From: an uncultured Oscillospiraceae bacterium
GTDB taxonomy: Bacteria; Bacillota; Clostridia; Oscillospirales; Oscillospiraceae
Length of the DNA: 64,000 nucleotides
Direction: 5' to 3'
Assembly: GCA_910589085.1 (NCBI GenBank)
Contig: CAJUSG010000007.1
Coordinates: forward strand, 1 to 64,000
The position numbers were made by a program, and so were the translations under genes. Positions 16,116-25,359 of the stretch are shown one piece after another. Every line of letters starts with the position of its first letter. Within the stretch, counting starts at the first letter, position 1. The notes beneath the pieces were generated by a model that was given only the letters and a program-made list of their open reading frames with translations, was not told the origin of the DNA and ran no database searches.

Positions 16116-18353
16116 CTATTTTCCCGAGGCCCGGGCCACATGGTAGACCCCCTGAATGTTGTTCAGCTTGTTGATGACCCCCTCCAGCTCGCTTTTGTCC
16201 TTCACATCCACCACAATGCCGATGGTGGCGTGGCCGTCGGGCATGGAGCGGGCGGACAGGGCGGACACCCTCACCTTGGCAGTAGACAAAGCCATCGCCA
16301 CATCCAGGGTCAGGTCGTTCCGGTCCTTGGCAAACAGCTCCAGTGAGGTCGTGTAGTTGGGCAGCTTGCTCTCCACCCAGGACACCTTGACCCACCGGTC
16401 GGCCTCCTCGGGCTTGCGCTTGTCCGGGACGGCGTTGGGGCAGTCGGCCCGGTGGACCGACACGCCGTAGCCCCGGGTGATGAAGCCGATCACCGGGTCG
16501 CCGGGGACGGGGGTGCAGCACTTGGCAAACTTCACCAGGCAGTTGCCCAGCCCCTCCACAATGATGCCTGTGTCGGAGTGTTTTGGCTTGACAGGGCCGT
16601 GGACCTCCGAGGGGGAGGCGCTGCCCGGCATAATGACGCTCTCCTCCAGGGAGCGGGCCGCGGCGGCGGCCTTTTCGGCCTGAAGCCTGCCCAGCCGCAG
16701 CATCTCATCCCGGATGCGGGCCACCGATTTGGCGGCGGTCGTTCCGCCGTAGCCGATGGAGGCGTACAGCTCATCCAGGGTGCCGCAGCGCAGCTTGTGG
16801 AGGATGTGGGGCAGGGCGTCCTCGGCGGTGACGGCGGCCAGGGTCAGCTTGGCGTGCTTCAGCTCCGCCTCGAAGGCGGCCCGGCCGGTGGCGATGTTCT
16901 CCTCCCGCCGCTCCTTCTTGAACCACTGGCGGATCTTGTTCCGGGCCTCGTTGGAGGTACACAGCTTCAGCCAGTCCCGGCTGGGGCCCTTGGCGCTCTT
17001 GGAGGTGATAATCTCCACAATGTCGCCGTTAGACAGCTGGTAGTCATAGGGCACCATCCGGCCATTCACCCGGGCCCCCACCATGTGGTTGCCCACGGCG
17101 GAGTGGATATTGTAGGCGAAGTCGATGGGGGTGGCCCCGTTGGGCAGGCTCTTCACGTCCCCATTGGGGGTAAAGACAAACACCTCATCGGCAAAGAGGT
17201 CCACCTTCAGGGTACTGACAAACTCCTCGGCGTCGGTGTCCTGCTGGCCCTCCAGCAGCTTGCGCACCCACTCAAACTCGTGCTCGGTGCCCAGATTCCG
17301 GTTGGCCATCCCCTGCTTGTACTTCCAGTGGGCGGCCACGCCGTACTCGGCGGTCTGGTGCATCTCCCAGGTGCGAATCTGCACCTCAAAGGGGATGCCC
17401 GCCCGGCCGATCACCGTGGTGTGAAGGGACTGGTACATGTTGGGTTTGGGGGTGCCGATATAGTCCTTGAACCGGCCCAGCACCGGCTTGAACATGTCAT
17501 GGATGCAGCCCAGCACGTTGTAGCACTCCGGGATGTCGCTGACGATCACCCGGAAGGCGTACAGGTCAAAAATTTCGTCCAGCGTCTTGTTCTGGGCGAA
17601 CATCTTGCGGTAGATGGAGTAGATGTGCTTCACCCGGCCGTAGATGGTGCAGTGGATGCCCTCCTGGGACAGCCGCTGCTCAATTTTGTGCTGGATGCCG
17701 GCCAAAAATTCCTCATGGGTGGAGGAGCGCTCGGCGAGCTCGTCCTCGATCTCCTTGTAGCCCACCGGGTCCAGATAGCGCAGGGACAGGTCCTCCAGCT
17801 CCCACTTGATCTTCTGCATACCCAGGCGGTGGGCGATGGGGGCGTAGATCTCCATGGTCTCCAGGGACTTCTCCCGCTGCTTCCGTGGAGACTGGTACTC
17901 CATGGTGCGCATGTTGTGCAGCCGGTCGCACACCTTGATGAGGATCACCCGGATGTCCCGGCTCATGGCCATGAGCATCTTGCGCAGATTCTCCATCTGC
18001 TCCTCTTCCTTGGTGACAAACTGCATCTTGGTCAGCTTGGTGACGCCCTCCACCAGCTCGGCCACCGCCGGGTTGAACTTTTTGGCGATCTCCTCGTGGG
18101 TGGAGGCGGTGTCCTCAATACAGTCGTGGAGCAGGGCGGCCACCACGCTGTCCATGTCCAGCTCCAGGTCGGCCACAATCTCCGCCACGGCAATGGGGTG
18201 GATGATATAGGGCTCCCCGCTCTTGCGCAGCTGGCCGTGGTGGGCGGTGTCGGCGTAGGTGAAGGCATCAAACAGCTTCTGGGTATCCAGGCCGGGCATA
18301 TAGGTAAGCACCTTTTTCTCCAGGCTGTGATAGCGTTCTAAAATGGGGTCCAT
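16116..18353 (-). CDS. relA: Bifunctional (p)ppGpp synthetase/hydrolase
   Basis: This 745-residue Rel protein controls the stringent response alarmone. Order: an HD hydrolase domain with HDCIED (His76, Asp77, Glu80, Asp81); a synthetase domain with the RVIVSDIPECYNVLG and PNMYQSLHTTV motifs; TGS (VFTPNGDVKSLPNGATPIDFAY); a zinc-finger/CC region with CCTPVPGD; and C-terminal ACT. An intact HD motif predicts hydrolase activity as well as synthesis. ATG 18353 was chosen for its AGGTGA site and because the family begins near LERYHSLEKK; in-frame sequence further upstream only translates a hairpin-rich repeat. It is followed by dtd. Confidence 0.94.
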   Translation of the reverse strand: MDPILERYHSLEKKVLTYMPGLDTQKLFDAFTYADTAHHGQLRKSGEPYIIHPIAVAEIVADLELDMDSVVAALLHDCIEDTASTHEEIAKKFNPAVAELVEGVTKLTKMQFVTKEEEQMENLRKMLMAMSRDIRVILIKVCDRLHNMRTMEYQSPRKQREKSLETMEIYAPIAHRLGMQKIKWELEDLSLRYLDPVGYKEIEDELAERSSTHEEFLAGIQHKIEQRLSQEGIHCTIYGRVKHIYSIYRKMFAQNKTLDEIFDLYAFRVIVSDIPECYNVLGCIHDMFKPVLGRFKDYIGTPKPNMYQSLHTTVIGRAGIPFEVQIRTWEMHQTAEYGVAAHWKYKQGMANRNLGTEHEFEWVRKLLEGQQDTDAEEFVSTLKVDLFADEVFVFTPNGDVKSLPNGATPIDFAYNIHSAVGNHMVGARVNGRMVPYDYQLSNGDIVEIITSKSAKGPSRDWLKLCTSNEARNKIRQWFKKERREENIATGRAAFEAELKHAKLTLAAVTAEDALPHILHKLRCGTLDELYASIGYGGTTAAKSVARIRDEMLRLGRLQAEKAAAAARSLEESVIMPGSASPSEVHGPVKPKHSDTGIIVEGLGNCLVKFAKCCTPVPGDPVIGFITRGYGVSVHRADCPNAVPDKRKPEEADRWVKVSWVESKLPNYTTSLELFAKDRNDLTLDVAMALSTAKVRVSALSARSMPDGHATIGIVVDVKDKSELEGVINKLNNIQGVYHVARASGK

Positions 18354-18406
18354 TTGGATCACCTCGGTTTCAGGTAATGATCTCTCGTCCCGCCGCAGCG
18401 GAAAAG

Positions 18407-18487
18407 CCTCCTTTCGAAAGGAGGTGGCATCCGCAAAGCGGATGACGGAGGATTGCATTTTGGCGAAGCCAAAATATGCGGAGCATA
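18407..18487. repeat. Block of four back-to-back hairpins upstream of relA
   Basis: Four inverted repeats follow one another: CCTCCTTTCGAAAGGAGG (18407-18424, a perfect palindrome); CATCCGC-AAA-GCGGATG (18428-18444); ATTTTGGC-GAA-GCCAAAAT (18457-18475); and TATGC-GGA-GCATA (18475-18487). The last three are perfect stems with 3-base loops. The block lies in the relA leader between repeat copy E and the relA ribosome site. It looks like a mobile or REP-like composite element; it is not a CRISPR, as the units differ. Confidence 0.65.
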
Positions 18488-18504
18488 CGAGGATTTTGAG
18501 CCCT

Positions 18505-18566
18505 CTGTAGGGCGGGACGACTCGGCCCGCCGCATTGCTGCCTGATTCCAACGGCATCCCCTACAG
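18505..18566. repeat. TGTAGGG-type palindromic repeat, copy E (long form)
   Basis: It runs from CTGTAGGGCGGGACGACTCG (18505) to GGCATCCCCTACAG (18566). CTA at 18561-18563 is TAG on the minus strand and is the stop codon of recJ. Confidence 0.65.
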
Positions 18567-20630
18567 GCCGCCCTCCAATATCTTTCTCAGCCGCCGGATA
18601 ATCTCCGAAGCCTCCAGATCCACCTTCTGCTCCACCCGGCGCAGGGTGATCTGGATGCGGTCGGTGCGGCGGTTCAGGTCGATAAGCCCCCGCTCCTCCA
18701 GCACCTCCAGGCAGAGCATGGTGCGGGCGGGCACCTCCCGCTGGCGGGTCGCCCGGGCTACCGACCGGGCGATGCGGGCCGGAGTATCCTCCACCACGGT
18801 ACAGAGGGTGGACTGCCGCTCCAGCCACCGGTACAGACCCACAAAGTCCCCCCGGCTGGGCAGGAGAAACCGGGCCTCCTCACAGGTGAGGTTCCCCCCC
18901 TGGTGGTACTTGTCATAGATGGCCTGCTCCAGCTGAGCCCGGGAGGGGGCCAGCCGCAGGTCGATCACCTGAAGCTGAACGGTGCGTCCCCCCCGGAAGT
19001 CGTTGATCTGGGGGTAAAACACCACATCCACCCGACAGCCGGGATACAGCCCCAGCTCCGCCCCCTGGTTGGAGAAGAAGATGGCGTCCAGCGGCATCCC
19101 GCGGGACTCCAGCCGCAGCTTCAGATGCCTCCCCCGCCCCACCTGGGACATGGTGTGAACCTGGGCCCCCTGAAGGAGAAAGACCGGCCGGGGATTGCCT
19201 GTGCCGCAGGGCTCCAGCAGCTCCAGGGACTCCACCGCCTCCACCACCAGATGCTGGGGGGAGACGGCCATGTCCACCTCCAGGACGGAGGGCAGCTCCT
19301 TTCCGTGGCAGCTCTCCGCCACCGCCTGCCGCAGGGCCTGGGCCAGAGCGGGGATATTATCCTCTTTTACGGTAAAGCCGGCGGCCAGGGCGTGCCCCCC
19401 GAAATTCTCCAGCAGATGGGAGCAGGACGACAGCAGGTCGAAGAGATTCAGCTCCCCCCAGGAGCGGCAGGAGCCCTTGCCCATGCCGCCGTCCAGACAG
19501 ATCATAAAGCAGGGGCAGGCGTACTTCTCCGCCAGGCGGGAGGCCACAATGCCCACCACCCCCTGGTGCCACTGGCCGCCCGCCAGTACAATGGCGCTCC
19601 GCTGGGGGTTCTCCTCCAGATACCGCACACACTGCTGAAAGATTTCGCCCTCAATCTCCTGGCGCTCCCGGTTGAGCTCGCACAGCTCCAGCGCCAGCGT
19701 CTCCGCTCGGACGGGGTCACGGGTCAGGAACAGCTCCACCGCCACCTCCGCCATACCCATCCGGCCGGAGGCGTTGATCCGCGGGGCCAGCGTATAGCCC
19801 ACGGACACCGACGTGACCTGCTTCTCCGCCAGGCCGGCACATTGGATGAGGCTGGCAAAGCCCAGCCGGCGGGGCGGCTCCAGCCTGGCCAGGCCCAGGC
19901 TGACAATGGCCCGGTTCGCTCCGGTCATGGGCATCACATCGGCTACCGTGCCCACCGCGGCCAGATCGGAAAATTCCTCCATGATCTCCCGGGCGCTCTC
20001 CGGCCCGGCCACCGCCAGCGCCAGCATCAGGGCCACCCCGACCCCGGCCAGTCCCTTGAAGGGATACGGGCAGTCCGGCCGGTGGGGATCCACCACCGCG
20101 GCGGCGGGCGGCAGCTCCTCCTTGCAGGCGTGGTGGTCTGTGATAACCACGTCAATCCCCAGACTGTTGGCCAGAGCTGTCTCCTCCACGGCGGTGATGC
20201 CGCAGTCCACGGTAATAATCAGGTTGATCCCCTGCTGCGACAGCGCATGGACCGCCTCCTGATTCAGGCCATAGCCCTCCCCCAGGCGGCTGGGGATATA
20301 GGGGATCACAGCGCCGCCCCGGGCGGACAGGAACTGTGTCAGCAGACAGGTGGCGGTGATGCCGTCCACATCGTAGTCGCCATAGACGGCAATCCGTTCT
20401 CCCCGCTCCAGGGCCCGGCGCACCCGCGCCACAGCCTTGTCCATATCCCGCAGCAGCATGGGGTCGGGGATTGGCTCACTCTTCGGGCTGAGCAGCCGCC
20501 GGGCCTCCTCCGGGCTGACAACTCCCCGCACCGCCAGCAGTCCGGCCAGCAGCGGAGGCAGTCCCGCCCGCTCCAGAGCCAGTTGTCCCTCAGGACAGGG
20601 GGCCGCCACCTGCCATTGCTTATACTTCAC
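18561..20630 (-). CDS. recJ: Single-stranded-DNA-specific exonuclease RecJ
   Basis: This 689-residue 5'-3' ssDNA exonuclease acts in recombination and repair. The DHH-family motifs are visible: AVYGDYDVDG (Asp85, Asp87, Asp89), VDCGI, TDHH (Asp165-His167) and, in DHHA1, GGHALAAGF. A C-terminal extension beyond the OB domain is longer than in E. coli RecJ, as is usual in Firmicutes. The start is GTG 20628-20630 with GGAGG 9-10 bases upstream. It is the first gene of the recJ-relA-dtd-MBL direction, with a consensus promoter 67 bases upstream. Its stop TAG comes from repeat copy E. Confidence 0.93.
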   Translation of the reverse strand: MKYKQWQVAAPCPEGQLALERAGLPPLLAGLLAVRGVVSPEEARRLLSPKSEPIPDPMLLRDMDKAVARVRRALERGERIAVYGDYDVDGITATCLLTQFLSARGGAVIPYIPSRLGEGYGLNQEAVHALSQQGINLIITVDCGITAVEETALANSLGIDVVITDHHACKEELPPAAAVVDPHRPDCPYPFKGLAGVGVALMLALAVAGPESAREIMEEFSDLAAVGTVADVMPMTGANRAIVSLGLARLEPPRRLGFASLIQCAGLAEKQVTSVSVGYTLAPRINASGRMGMAEVAVELFLTRDPVRAETLALELCELNRERQEIEGEIFQQCVRYLEENPQRSAIVLAGGQWHQGVVGIVASRLAEKYACPCFMICLDGGMGKGSCRSWGELNLFDLLSSCSHLLENFGGHALAAGFTVKEDNIPALAQALRQAVAESCHGKELPSVLEVDMAVSPQHLVVEAVESLELLEPCGTGNPRPVFLLQGAQVHTMSQVGRGRHLKLRLESRGMPLDAIFFSNQGAELGLYPGCRVDVVFYPQINDFRGGRTVQLQVIDLRLAPSRAQLEQAIYDKYHQGGNLTCEEARFLLPSRGDFVGLYRWLERQSTLCTVVEDTPARIARSVARATRQREVPARTMLCLEVLEERGLIDLNRRTDRIQITLRRVEQKVDLEASEIIRRLRKILEGGL

Positions 20631-20696
20631 CGGCGGTCACCTCCTGTCTGGCCGCACACCGCAGAACACCGGGCGCAATAGTATAATAACTAATCT

Positions 20697-20725
20697 ATTA
20701 TATCAGGGAATATAGATGATTTCAA
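20697..20725 (-). promoter_or_regulatory. Promoter of recJ and probably the downstream genes
   Basis: On the minus strand, -35 TTGAAA (20720-20725), 17-bp spacer, -10 TATAAT (20697-20702). Confidence 0.75.
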
Positions 20726-20910
20726 GGCATATCCCGCAAAAACAGCTGCAAATTGAGATATGGCGTCCGGAGCGGTCAAGCCGCGGGGGGCCAACGGTCA
20801 TGCGCCGTTTGTTTTTTATGCCGCCGAGGAGATAAAAACTCCATACTCCTGAGAAAATTCTGTGATATTATAAAAAATGTCGTAACGAGGAAAAGGAAGC
20901 CGAAATATGC
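20726..20910. other. Non-coding stretch between recJ promoter and TRAP-operon terminator
   Basis: No convincing gene. A small hairpin, AACGG/CCGTT, followed by TGTTTTTT near 20796-20820 could be a weak plus-strand terminator, but no gene or promoter is seen upstream of it. I compared it by eye with common riboswitch cores and found no match. Confidence 0.4.
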
Positions 20911-20947
20911 AAATCCCTCTGATTTCAATGGAAATCAGAGGGATTTT
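20911..20947. terminator. Terminator of the TRAP / FAD oxidoreductase operon
   Basis: A perfect 16-bp stem, AAATCCCTCTGATTTC (20911-20926) with its complement at 20931-20946, loop AATG. T/A tracts on both sides make it usable from either strand. The stem core CCTCTGATTTC recurs in the terminators at 26569 and 38285. Confidence 0.85.
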
Positions 20948-21010
20948 ATCAATTTTCCTTGCCGCGTTGATGTAAGGGGCTGAACGCCGCCAGGACAAGC
21001 TCACTTCAGC

Positions 21011-22306
21011 TTAAAACTTGCTGGAACAGTCCGGATAGTCCGCCCTTATGATGTCCTGAATCTGCCTGGGGTCCAGCATACGCAGGTCGGTGCCCTCTCT
21101 GGCCGCGATTGCGGCCGCGACTCCCGCCGCGTTTCCAATGCCCATCACGCTGGGCATCGTGCGGTGGGCGGCGAAGGCCACCACATCGCTGTACACCGCC
21201 TTGCAGCCGGCGATCACATTGGGGTATTTGGTGGATACCATGCAGCTGTAGGGGATGGAATAGATCCCGTCTCCTTTGATCCTGGTAAACTGCACCGCCT
21301 TGTCCTTGGTCGCCCGGTGAATGTCCACCGGGTAGCAGCCAAAGGCTATGGCATCCTCCACATCCTGAGCGGCAATCAGGCTGTCCCCTTTCAGCTCCTT
21401 CATCCCCACAATCCTGCGCCGCTCCCGCACGCCCAGCGTAGTGGCCACGCTGGACAGATGGGCATTTTCCAGCCCGGCCATATTCTCCTTCAGGAAGGGC
21501 AGGCTCTTTTGGATCTGTGCCCGGGTCTCCAAAATCCCCCGGGTGAAGGACTGGGGGTCCTCCACGTCCACACCCGCGGCCCGGGTGACGCTGATCGACA
21601 CCTCATTCATCCCGGGCAGGGGGCAGGTCGCCAGGATGCGCACAGACAACTCCCCCTTCGCGATCCCCTTCTCGATCACCTGGGTCAGCTTCTCCGTGTT
21701 GATATTGGACATATACCGCTCCATATCCACATTGCCCAGACGATAGATCATGGTGACCCCCTGCAGGGCGTTCCGGTCGGTCTTCTCCGTGGCCTCCGGG
21801 TCCAGCAGATAGACCGCCTCGGAATTGCCGGTTGCGTCAATGAGCACCTTGCCGATTACGCTGATCCGGTTGTAGGGGGCTCCGATGGCAATCTCCACAC
21901 CGCCGCCAATCTGCTTGATCTCCTGGGGGGCGGTGTTAAACAGGACTGTCACCCCCGCCTCCAGCACCACGTTGTCCATAACCAGCTTCAGCTCCTCCGG
22001 ATTGAAGCGGATCCTGTCACAGCCGTGGTCCGGGTCGGAGCTCATGGGGATATAGCCGTCCCGCCGGGCCGCCCCCCGGTCTATGAGCCTTTGAATAATT
22101 TCCTTCCCGATTCTGGGCAGAACGCAGCGGCCGTCCTTTGTGTAGCCGCCGTCGATTTCGCACACCTGGCTGCAGGTCGCGGTACCGCCAAAGCAGATTC
22201 CCTTCTCTAAGATCAGCACCTTGGCGCCCTGGCGGGCGGCGGCCACCGCCGCCACCACGCCGCCCCATCCGCCGCCTACTACGACGACGTCAAAGTTGCG
22301 TTCCAT
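21011..22306 (-). CDS. FAD-dependent oxidoreductase (FAD_oxidored family)
   Basis: This 431-residue soluble flavoprotein has an N-terminal Rossmann FAD site VVVVGGGWGGVVAA (Gly11-Gly16) followed by LILEKG. A second conserved region, IDATGNSEAVYLL, and the C-terminal MGIGNAAGVAAAIA match the FAD_oxidored / succinate-dehydrogenase-like group seen with organic-acid transporters. No signal peptide or heme/FMN domain, so it works in the cytoplasm. The start is ATG 22306, one base after the dctQ stop, with AAGGGGG upstream. It is last in the TRAP operon, so it probably oxidises or reduces the imported acid. The substrate cannot be assigned. Confidence 0.78.
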   Translation of the reverse strand: MERNFDVVVVGGGWGGVVAAVAAARQGAKVLILEKGICFGGTATCSQVCEIDGGYTKDGRCVLPRIGKEIIQRLIDRGAARRDGYIPMSSDPDHGCDRIRFNPEELKLVMDNVVLEAGVTVLFNTAPQEIKQIGGGVEIAIGAPYNRISVIGKVLIDATGNSEAVYLLDPEATEKTDRNALQGVTMIYRLGNVDMERYMSNINTEKLTQVIEKGIAKGELSVRILATCPLPGMNEVSISVTRAAGVDVEDPQSFTRGILETRAQIQKSLPFLKENMAGLENAHLSSVATTLGVRERRRIVGMKELKGDSLIAAQDVEDAIAFGCYPVDIHRATKDKAVQFTRIKGDGIYSIPYSCMVSTKYPNVIAGCKAVYSDVVAFAAHRTMPSVMGIGNAAGVAAAIAAREGTDLRMLDPRQIQDIIRADYPDCSSKF

Positions 22307-22307
22307 G

Positions 22308-22823
22308 TTATCCGAATTCCCCCTTCTGCTCCACAGATTTGTTTTCAATGGCCGCCTTAATATCCAGGACGACATATTCAATGGTACAGCAGCACATGAA
22401 AGCAAAGCAAATAATCATGGCAACCGCATAGACGCTCTTCGGCACGCCAAAAATACCGGAGACAAACTTCGCCTGGACAGGGATCGCGATGTAAAAGCAG
22501 TAGATCAGCGCGCCATAGACCGCCAGTGTCAGCAGGTCCACGGCGGCGGCCAGCAGATTGGCTGTACGGCCTTTAAATCGCTTGATAAATACATCTACCA
22601 CGATATACTTTTTATGGTAGCAGATTGCCGCAGAGCCAAAGAGCACCATAGCGGTAAAGGCAAAGCCGGCCAGCTCCTCGGCCCCCAGGATCGGGGAGCG
22701 CAGGAACTTTCTTCCAATAACCTGAGCACAGAGAATGATCGGAATAAAGGCCTCGGAAAAATATACGATTGCCATAAACAGCCAGACAACGGCTCTCTGA
22801 ATTTTTTTGTAGATCTGATACAT
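22308..22823 (-). CDS. TRAP transporter small permease (DctQ-like)
   Basis: This 171-residue membrane protein has four hydrophobic helices (about 13-35, 48-65, 90-115, 130-155) and the DctQ motif GAEELAGFAFTAMVLFGSAAICYHKKYIVVDVF. It is the small membrane subunit of a tripartite ATP-independent periplasmic (TRAP) transporter, which uses an ion gradient. A ribosome site AAGGAGG precedes ATG 22823. It sits between the binding protein and the oxidoreductase. Confidence 0.88.
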   Translation of the reverse strand: MYQIYKKIQRAVVWLFMAIVYFSEAFIPIILCAQVIGRKFLRSPILGAEELAGFAFTAMVLFGSAAICYHKKYIVVDVFIKRFKGRTANLLAAAVDLLTLAVYGALIYCFYIAIPVQAKFVSGIFGVPKSVYAVAMIICFAFMCCCTIEYVVLDIKAAIENKSVEQKGEFG

Positions 22824-22871
22824 TGAGCTGCCTCCTTTTCCACCTCCGCGGCGGGAATCATACTATTGTCC

Positions 22872-23921
22872 TCATGCCAGGCTGGTCAGGTAGTCAAACA
22901 GGCCCTCGCTCCACAGCCCCTCAGCCTCACACTCGGCCGCCACGGGAGCCAGCCGCTCCACAAAAGAGTCCAGGTCGGGCGTCTCATTGATGGTGACCCC
23001 CGCCTCCTTCATGGCGTCCACGCCGGTCTGGACGGCCTCGGCATCATACTCCATGTACTTCCGGCAGGCCTCCTGGGCGCACTCCTGGATAATCTGCCGG
23101 GTTTCAGGGGTCAGCTTGCTCTGCCAGTTGGCCTCATTCACGCCCATAACATAGATGGAATACAGGTGATTTGTATAGGTGATATACTTGGCCACCTCGT
23201 GGTAGGCGTTGCTGTAGACGGAACCCAGAGGAAACTCGGTGGCGTTAATCATACCGTCCTTAAAGCCCATATACACGTCTCCTGTGCCCAGCGTGATACA
23301 GTTGACCCCGACGGCCTCCCAGGTCTTGGTGTAGAGGGTGATGGCGGGAACGCGCATATTCACCTTGTCCAGATCGCCGGCGGCATTCACCGGCATGGTG
23401 GAGACCAAAACGCGGGGGGTGGCGATGCCGTTGTTGGCAATCAGGCGGATGCCATCCTCCTCGATGAGCTTCTGCTCGATCTCGGCCTCCTTATCGCTGT
23501 CCAGGAAGCGCTGCACCTGCTCCTTGCTGCCCACGGCAAACCCCAGGCCCAGCACGTTCCAATCCTTCTGCAGGTTCATATACCAGTCCAGGGTCTGCCA
23601 GTTCATATCGATGGTGCCGGCCAGCAGCTGCTCGCTGGTCTCATCGGCAGAGCCCAGCTGGCTGGCAGGGTAGTAGTCAATCGTGACCATGCCGTTGGTG
23701 CGCTCCTCCACCATGGCCTTGAAGTCATTGGCGGCCAAGTCCCCGGGGGCGCCCACCGCGATGGTGCTGGACAGCTTCAGGGTGACGGCCTGCTGGGTCT
23801 GTCCGTCGGAGCCGGCTCCGCCGCTGGCGCTGGAGGGTGTGCCGGGCTTCCCGCCGCAGGCGGCCAGAGCCAGCGTCATAGCGAGGGACAGGGCGAGGAC
23901 AGCGATTCGATTCTTTTTCAT
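22872..23921 (-). CDS. TRAP transporter substrate-binding lipoprotein (DctP-like)
   Basis: This 349-residue extracytoplasmic solute-binding protein has a lipoprotein signal ending in LALAAC (Cys22) and a Ser/Gly linker. The DctP fold is recognisable (KDWNVLGLGFAVGSKEQVQRFL, KVNMRVPAITLYTKTWEAVGVN, FKDGMINATEFPLGSVYSNAYHEVAKY). The conserved arginine in NMRVP is the usual carboxylate ligand in this family, so the substrate is probably an organic acid. Ribosome site AAAAGGAGC before ATG. Confidence 0.88.
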   Translation of the reverse strand: MKKNRIAVLALSLAMTLALAACGGKPGTPSSASGGAGSDGQTQQAVTLKLSSTIAVGAPGDLAANDFKAMVEERTNGMVTIDYYPASQLGSADETSEQLLAGTIDMNWQTLDWYMNLQKDWNVLGLGFAVGSKEQVQRFLDSDKEAEIEQKLIEEDGIRLIANNGIATPRVLVSTMPVNAAGDLDKVNMRVPAITLYTKTWEAVGVNCITLGTGDVYMGFKDGMINATEFPLGSVYSNAYHEVAKYITYTNHLYSIYVMGVNEANWQSKLTPETRQIIQECAQEACRKYMEYDAEAVQTGVDAMKEAGVTINETPDLDSFVERLAPVAAECEAEGLWSEGLFDYLTSLA

Positions 23922-23970
23922 AATTAGCGCTCCTTTTCATTGTTTCATTTGATTTTCGGATATTGCAGCT

Positions 23971-25263
23971 CTACGAGATACCGGGACCCATCAGGAAGTC
24001 AGGCAGCCACGTCACCAGACCGGGGATGTAGGTAATCAGCAGCAGGGCGATCACCAGCGGAACCAGCGTGGGCACAATCGCTTTCACCACTCGTTCAAAG
24101 GGCAGTCCCGACACGGCGGACATGATATACAGGTTCCAGCCTACCGGCGGGGTAAGCAGGCCGATGGTCAGGTTCAGCGTCACCATAACGCCGATCTGCA
24201 CCAGGCTCAGGTCGTACATGTTCGCCAGAGTCACCAGCACCGGGGTCATAATCAGAAGAGAGGCGTTGATGGACAGGAACATCCCCATCACCAGGAAGAT
24301 CAGATTGATGAGCAGGAGGATCACATATTTGTTGGCCCCCATTGTATACAGCGCGTTGGCGATCATGCTGGGGATATTGGCCAGCGTAACCACCCAACCA
24401 AAGAGGCCGGAGGCCATCACGATGAAACAGATCTGCGCCATGGACACAAACGCGTTGTAGAAGCAGGTGTGCATCTCCGCCAGCTTGAAGCCGCGGTTGT
24501 AGACACAGTTGAGGAGGGTGGCATATATCACCGCAAGCGCGCCCGCCTCGGTGGCAGTACAGACGCCGGTGCAGATGCCCACAATCAGAATAACCGGCGT
24601 CAGGATGGGGAAAAACGCCTGTATCGTGGCATGACCCCGCTCCCTCCAGGAGGCCTTGGGCTGGGCAGGCAAATTGTGGCGGTGCGCGTAGAACCAGATG
24701 TATACGCACAGCACGGCGCCCATCAAGATCCCCGGGATGAAGCCGCCCATGAACAGGCGGGCGACCGATACCTCGGCGGCCACCGCATAGACAATCATGG
24801 TATTGCTGGGCGGGATGATGGGGCCGATGGTGGACGAGGAGGCGGTGATCGCCACCGAGAACTCCTTTTCGTAGCCCGCGTCGTCCATGGCGTCCATCTC
24901 GATTTTGCCCAAGCCGGCGGTGTCCGCGATGGCGGAGCCGCTCATGCCGGCGAACAGCATACTGGCCGCCACGTTGACATAGGCCAGGCCGCCTTTGAGA
25001 TGTCCGATGAAGGACAGCGGAAAGCGGAACAGCCTCTGGGTCACCCCTCCGCTGTTCATAATCTCACCGGCCAAAATAAACAGGGGCAGCGAGAGCAGAG
25101 AGGTGCCGGTCACACCGTTCACCACCTTGGTGGCCACATTGGAAAAGCTGAGGGCCGGGTCAACCAGAATGTACATCAGCGACGACCCAAACATGGTCAC
25201 CGCCACCGGGGCCCCCAGCACCATCAGGACCACAAAGGAAATCAGTAATACGAATAGTGCCAC
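23971..25263 (-). CDS. TRAP transporter large permease (DctM-like)
   Basis: This 430-residue protein has about 12 membrane helices and DctM landmarks: LPLFILAGEIMNSGG, MLFAGMSGSAIADTAGLG, IPPSNTMIVYA and LLTPPVGWNLYIMSA. GTG 25261-25263 was chosen: GGAGG lies 9 bases upstream, the length fits the family, and the likely promoter (25330-25359) would lie inside any longer version. Gene order is M-P-Q-oxidoreductase, while P-Q-M is commoner. First gene of the operon. Confidence 0.88.
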   Translation of the reverse strand: MALFVLLISFVVLMVLGAPVAVTMFGSSLMYILVDPALSFSNVATKVVNGVTGTSLLSLPLFILAGEIMNSGGVTQRLFRFPLSFIGHLKGGLAYVNVAASMLFAGMSGSAIADTAGLGKIEMDAMDDAGYEKEFSVAITASSSTIGPIIPPSNTMIVYAVAAEVSVARLFMGGFIPGILMGAVLCVYIWFYAHRHNLPAQPKASWRERGHATIQAFFPILTPVILIVGICTGVCTATEAGALAVIYATLLNCVYNRGFKLAEMHTCFYNAFVSMAQICFIVMASGLFGWVVTLANIPSMIANALYTMGANKYVILLLINLIFLVMGMFLSINASLLIMTPVLVTLANMYDLSLVQIGVMVTLNLTIGLLTPPVGWNLYIMSAVSGLPFERVVKAIVPTLVPLVIALLLITYIPGLVTWLPDFLMGPGIS

Positions 25264-25329
25264 AAACAAAAACCTCCATTCCTTTTCTTGTGCTGTTTTG
25301 CCATCTTTTTCGATTTTTGAGGCACTTTC

Positions 25330-25359
25330 TTTATACCATATATCCGACTGAGAACGCAA
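25330..25359 (-). promoter_or_regulatory. Promoter of the TRAP operon
   Basis: On the minus strand, -35 TTGCGT (25354-25359), 18-bp spacer, -10 TATAAA (25330-25335). It would give a leader of about 60 bases before GTG 25263. Confidence 0.55.

Noticed and set aside
16452..18341. 629-codon open frame antisense to relA
   Set aside because: Low-complexity His/Gly/Leu-rich translation with no ribosome site; relA motifs are clear on the other strand.
18407..18487. CRISPR-like array
   Set aside because: The four units are different sequences without a constant repeat or spacers of equal size, and there are no cas genes.
18354..18557. N-terminal extension of RelA by 68 codons
   Set aside because: The extension only translates the hairpin block and repeat copy E; the family start and a ribosome site are at 18353.
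20750..20830. Riboswitch or small RNA upstream region
   Set aside because: G+C-rich patches and a weak hairpin are present, but no recognised aptamer core, clear promoter or downstream plus-strand gene.
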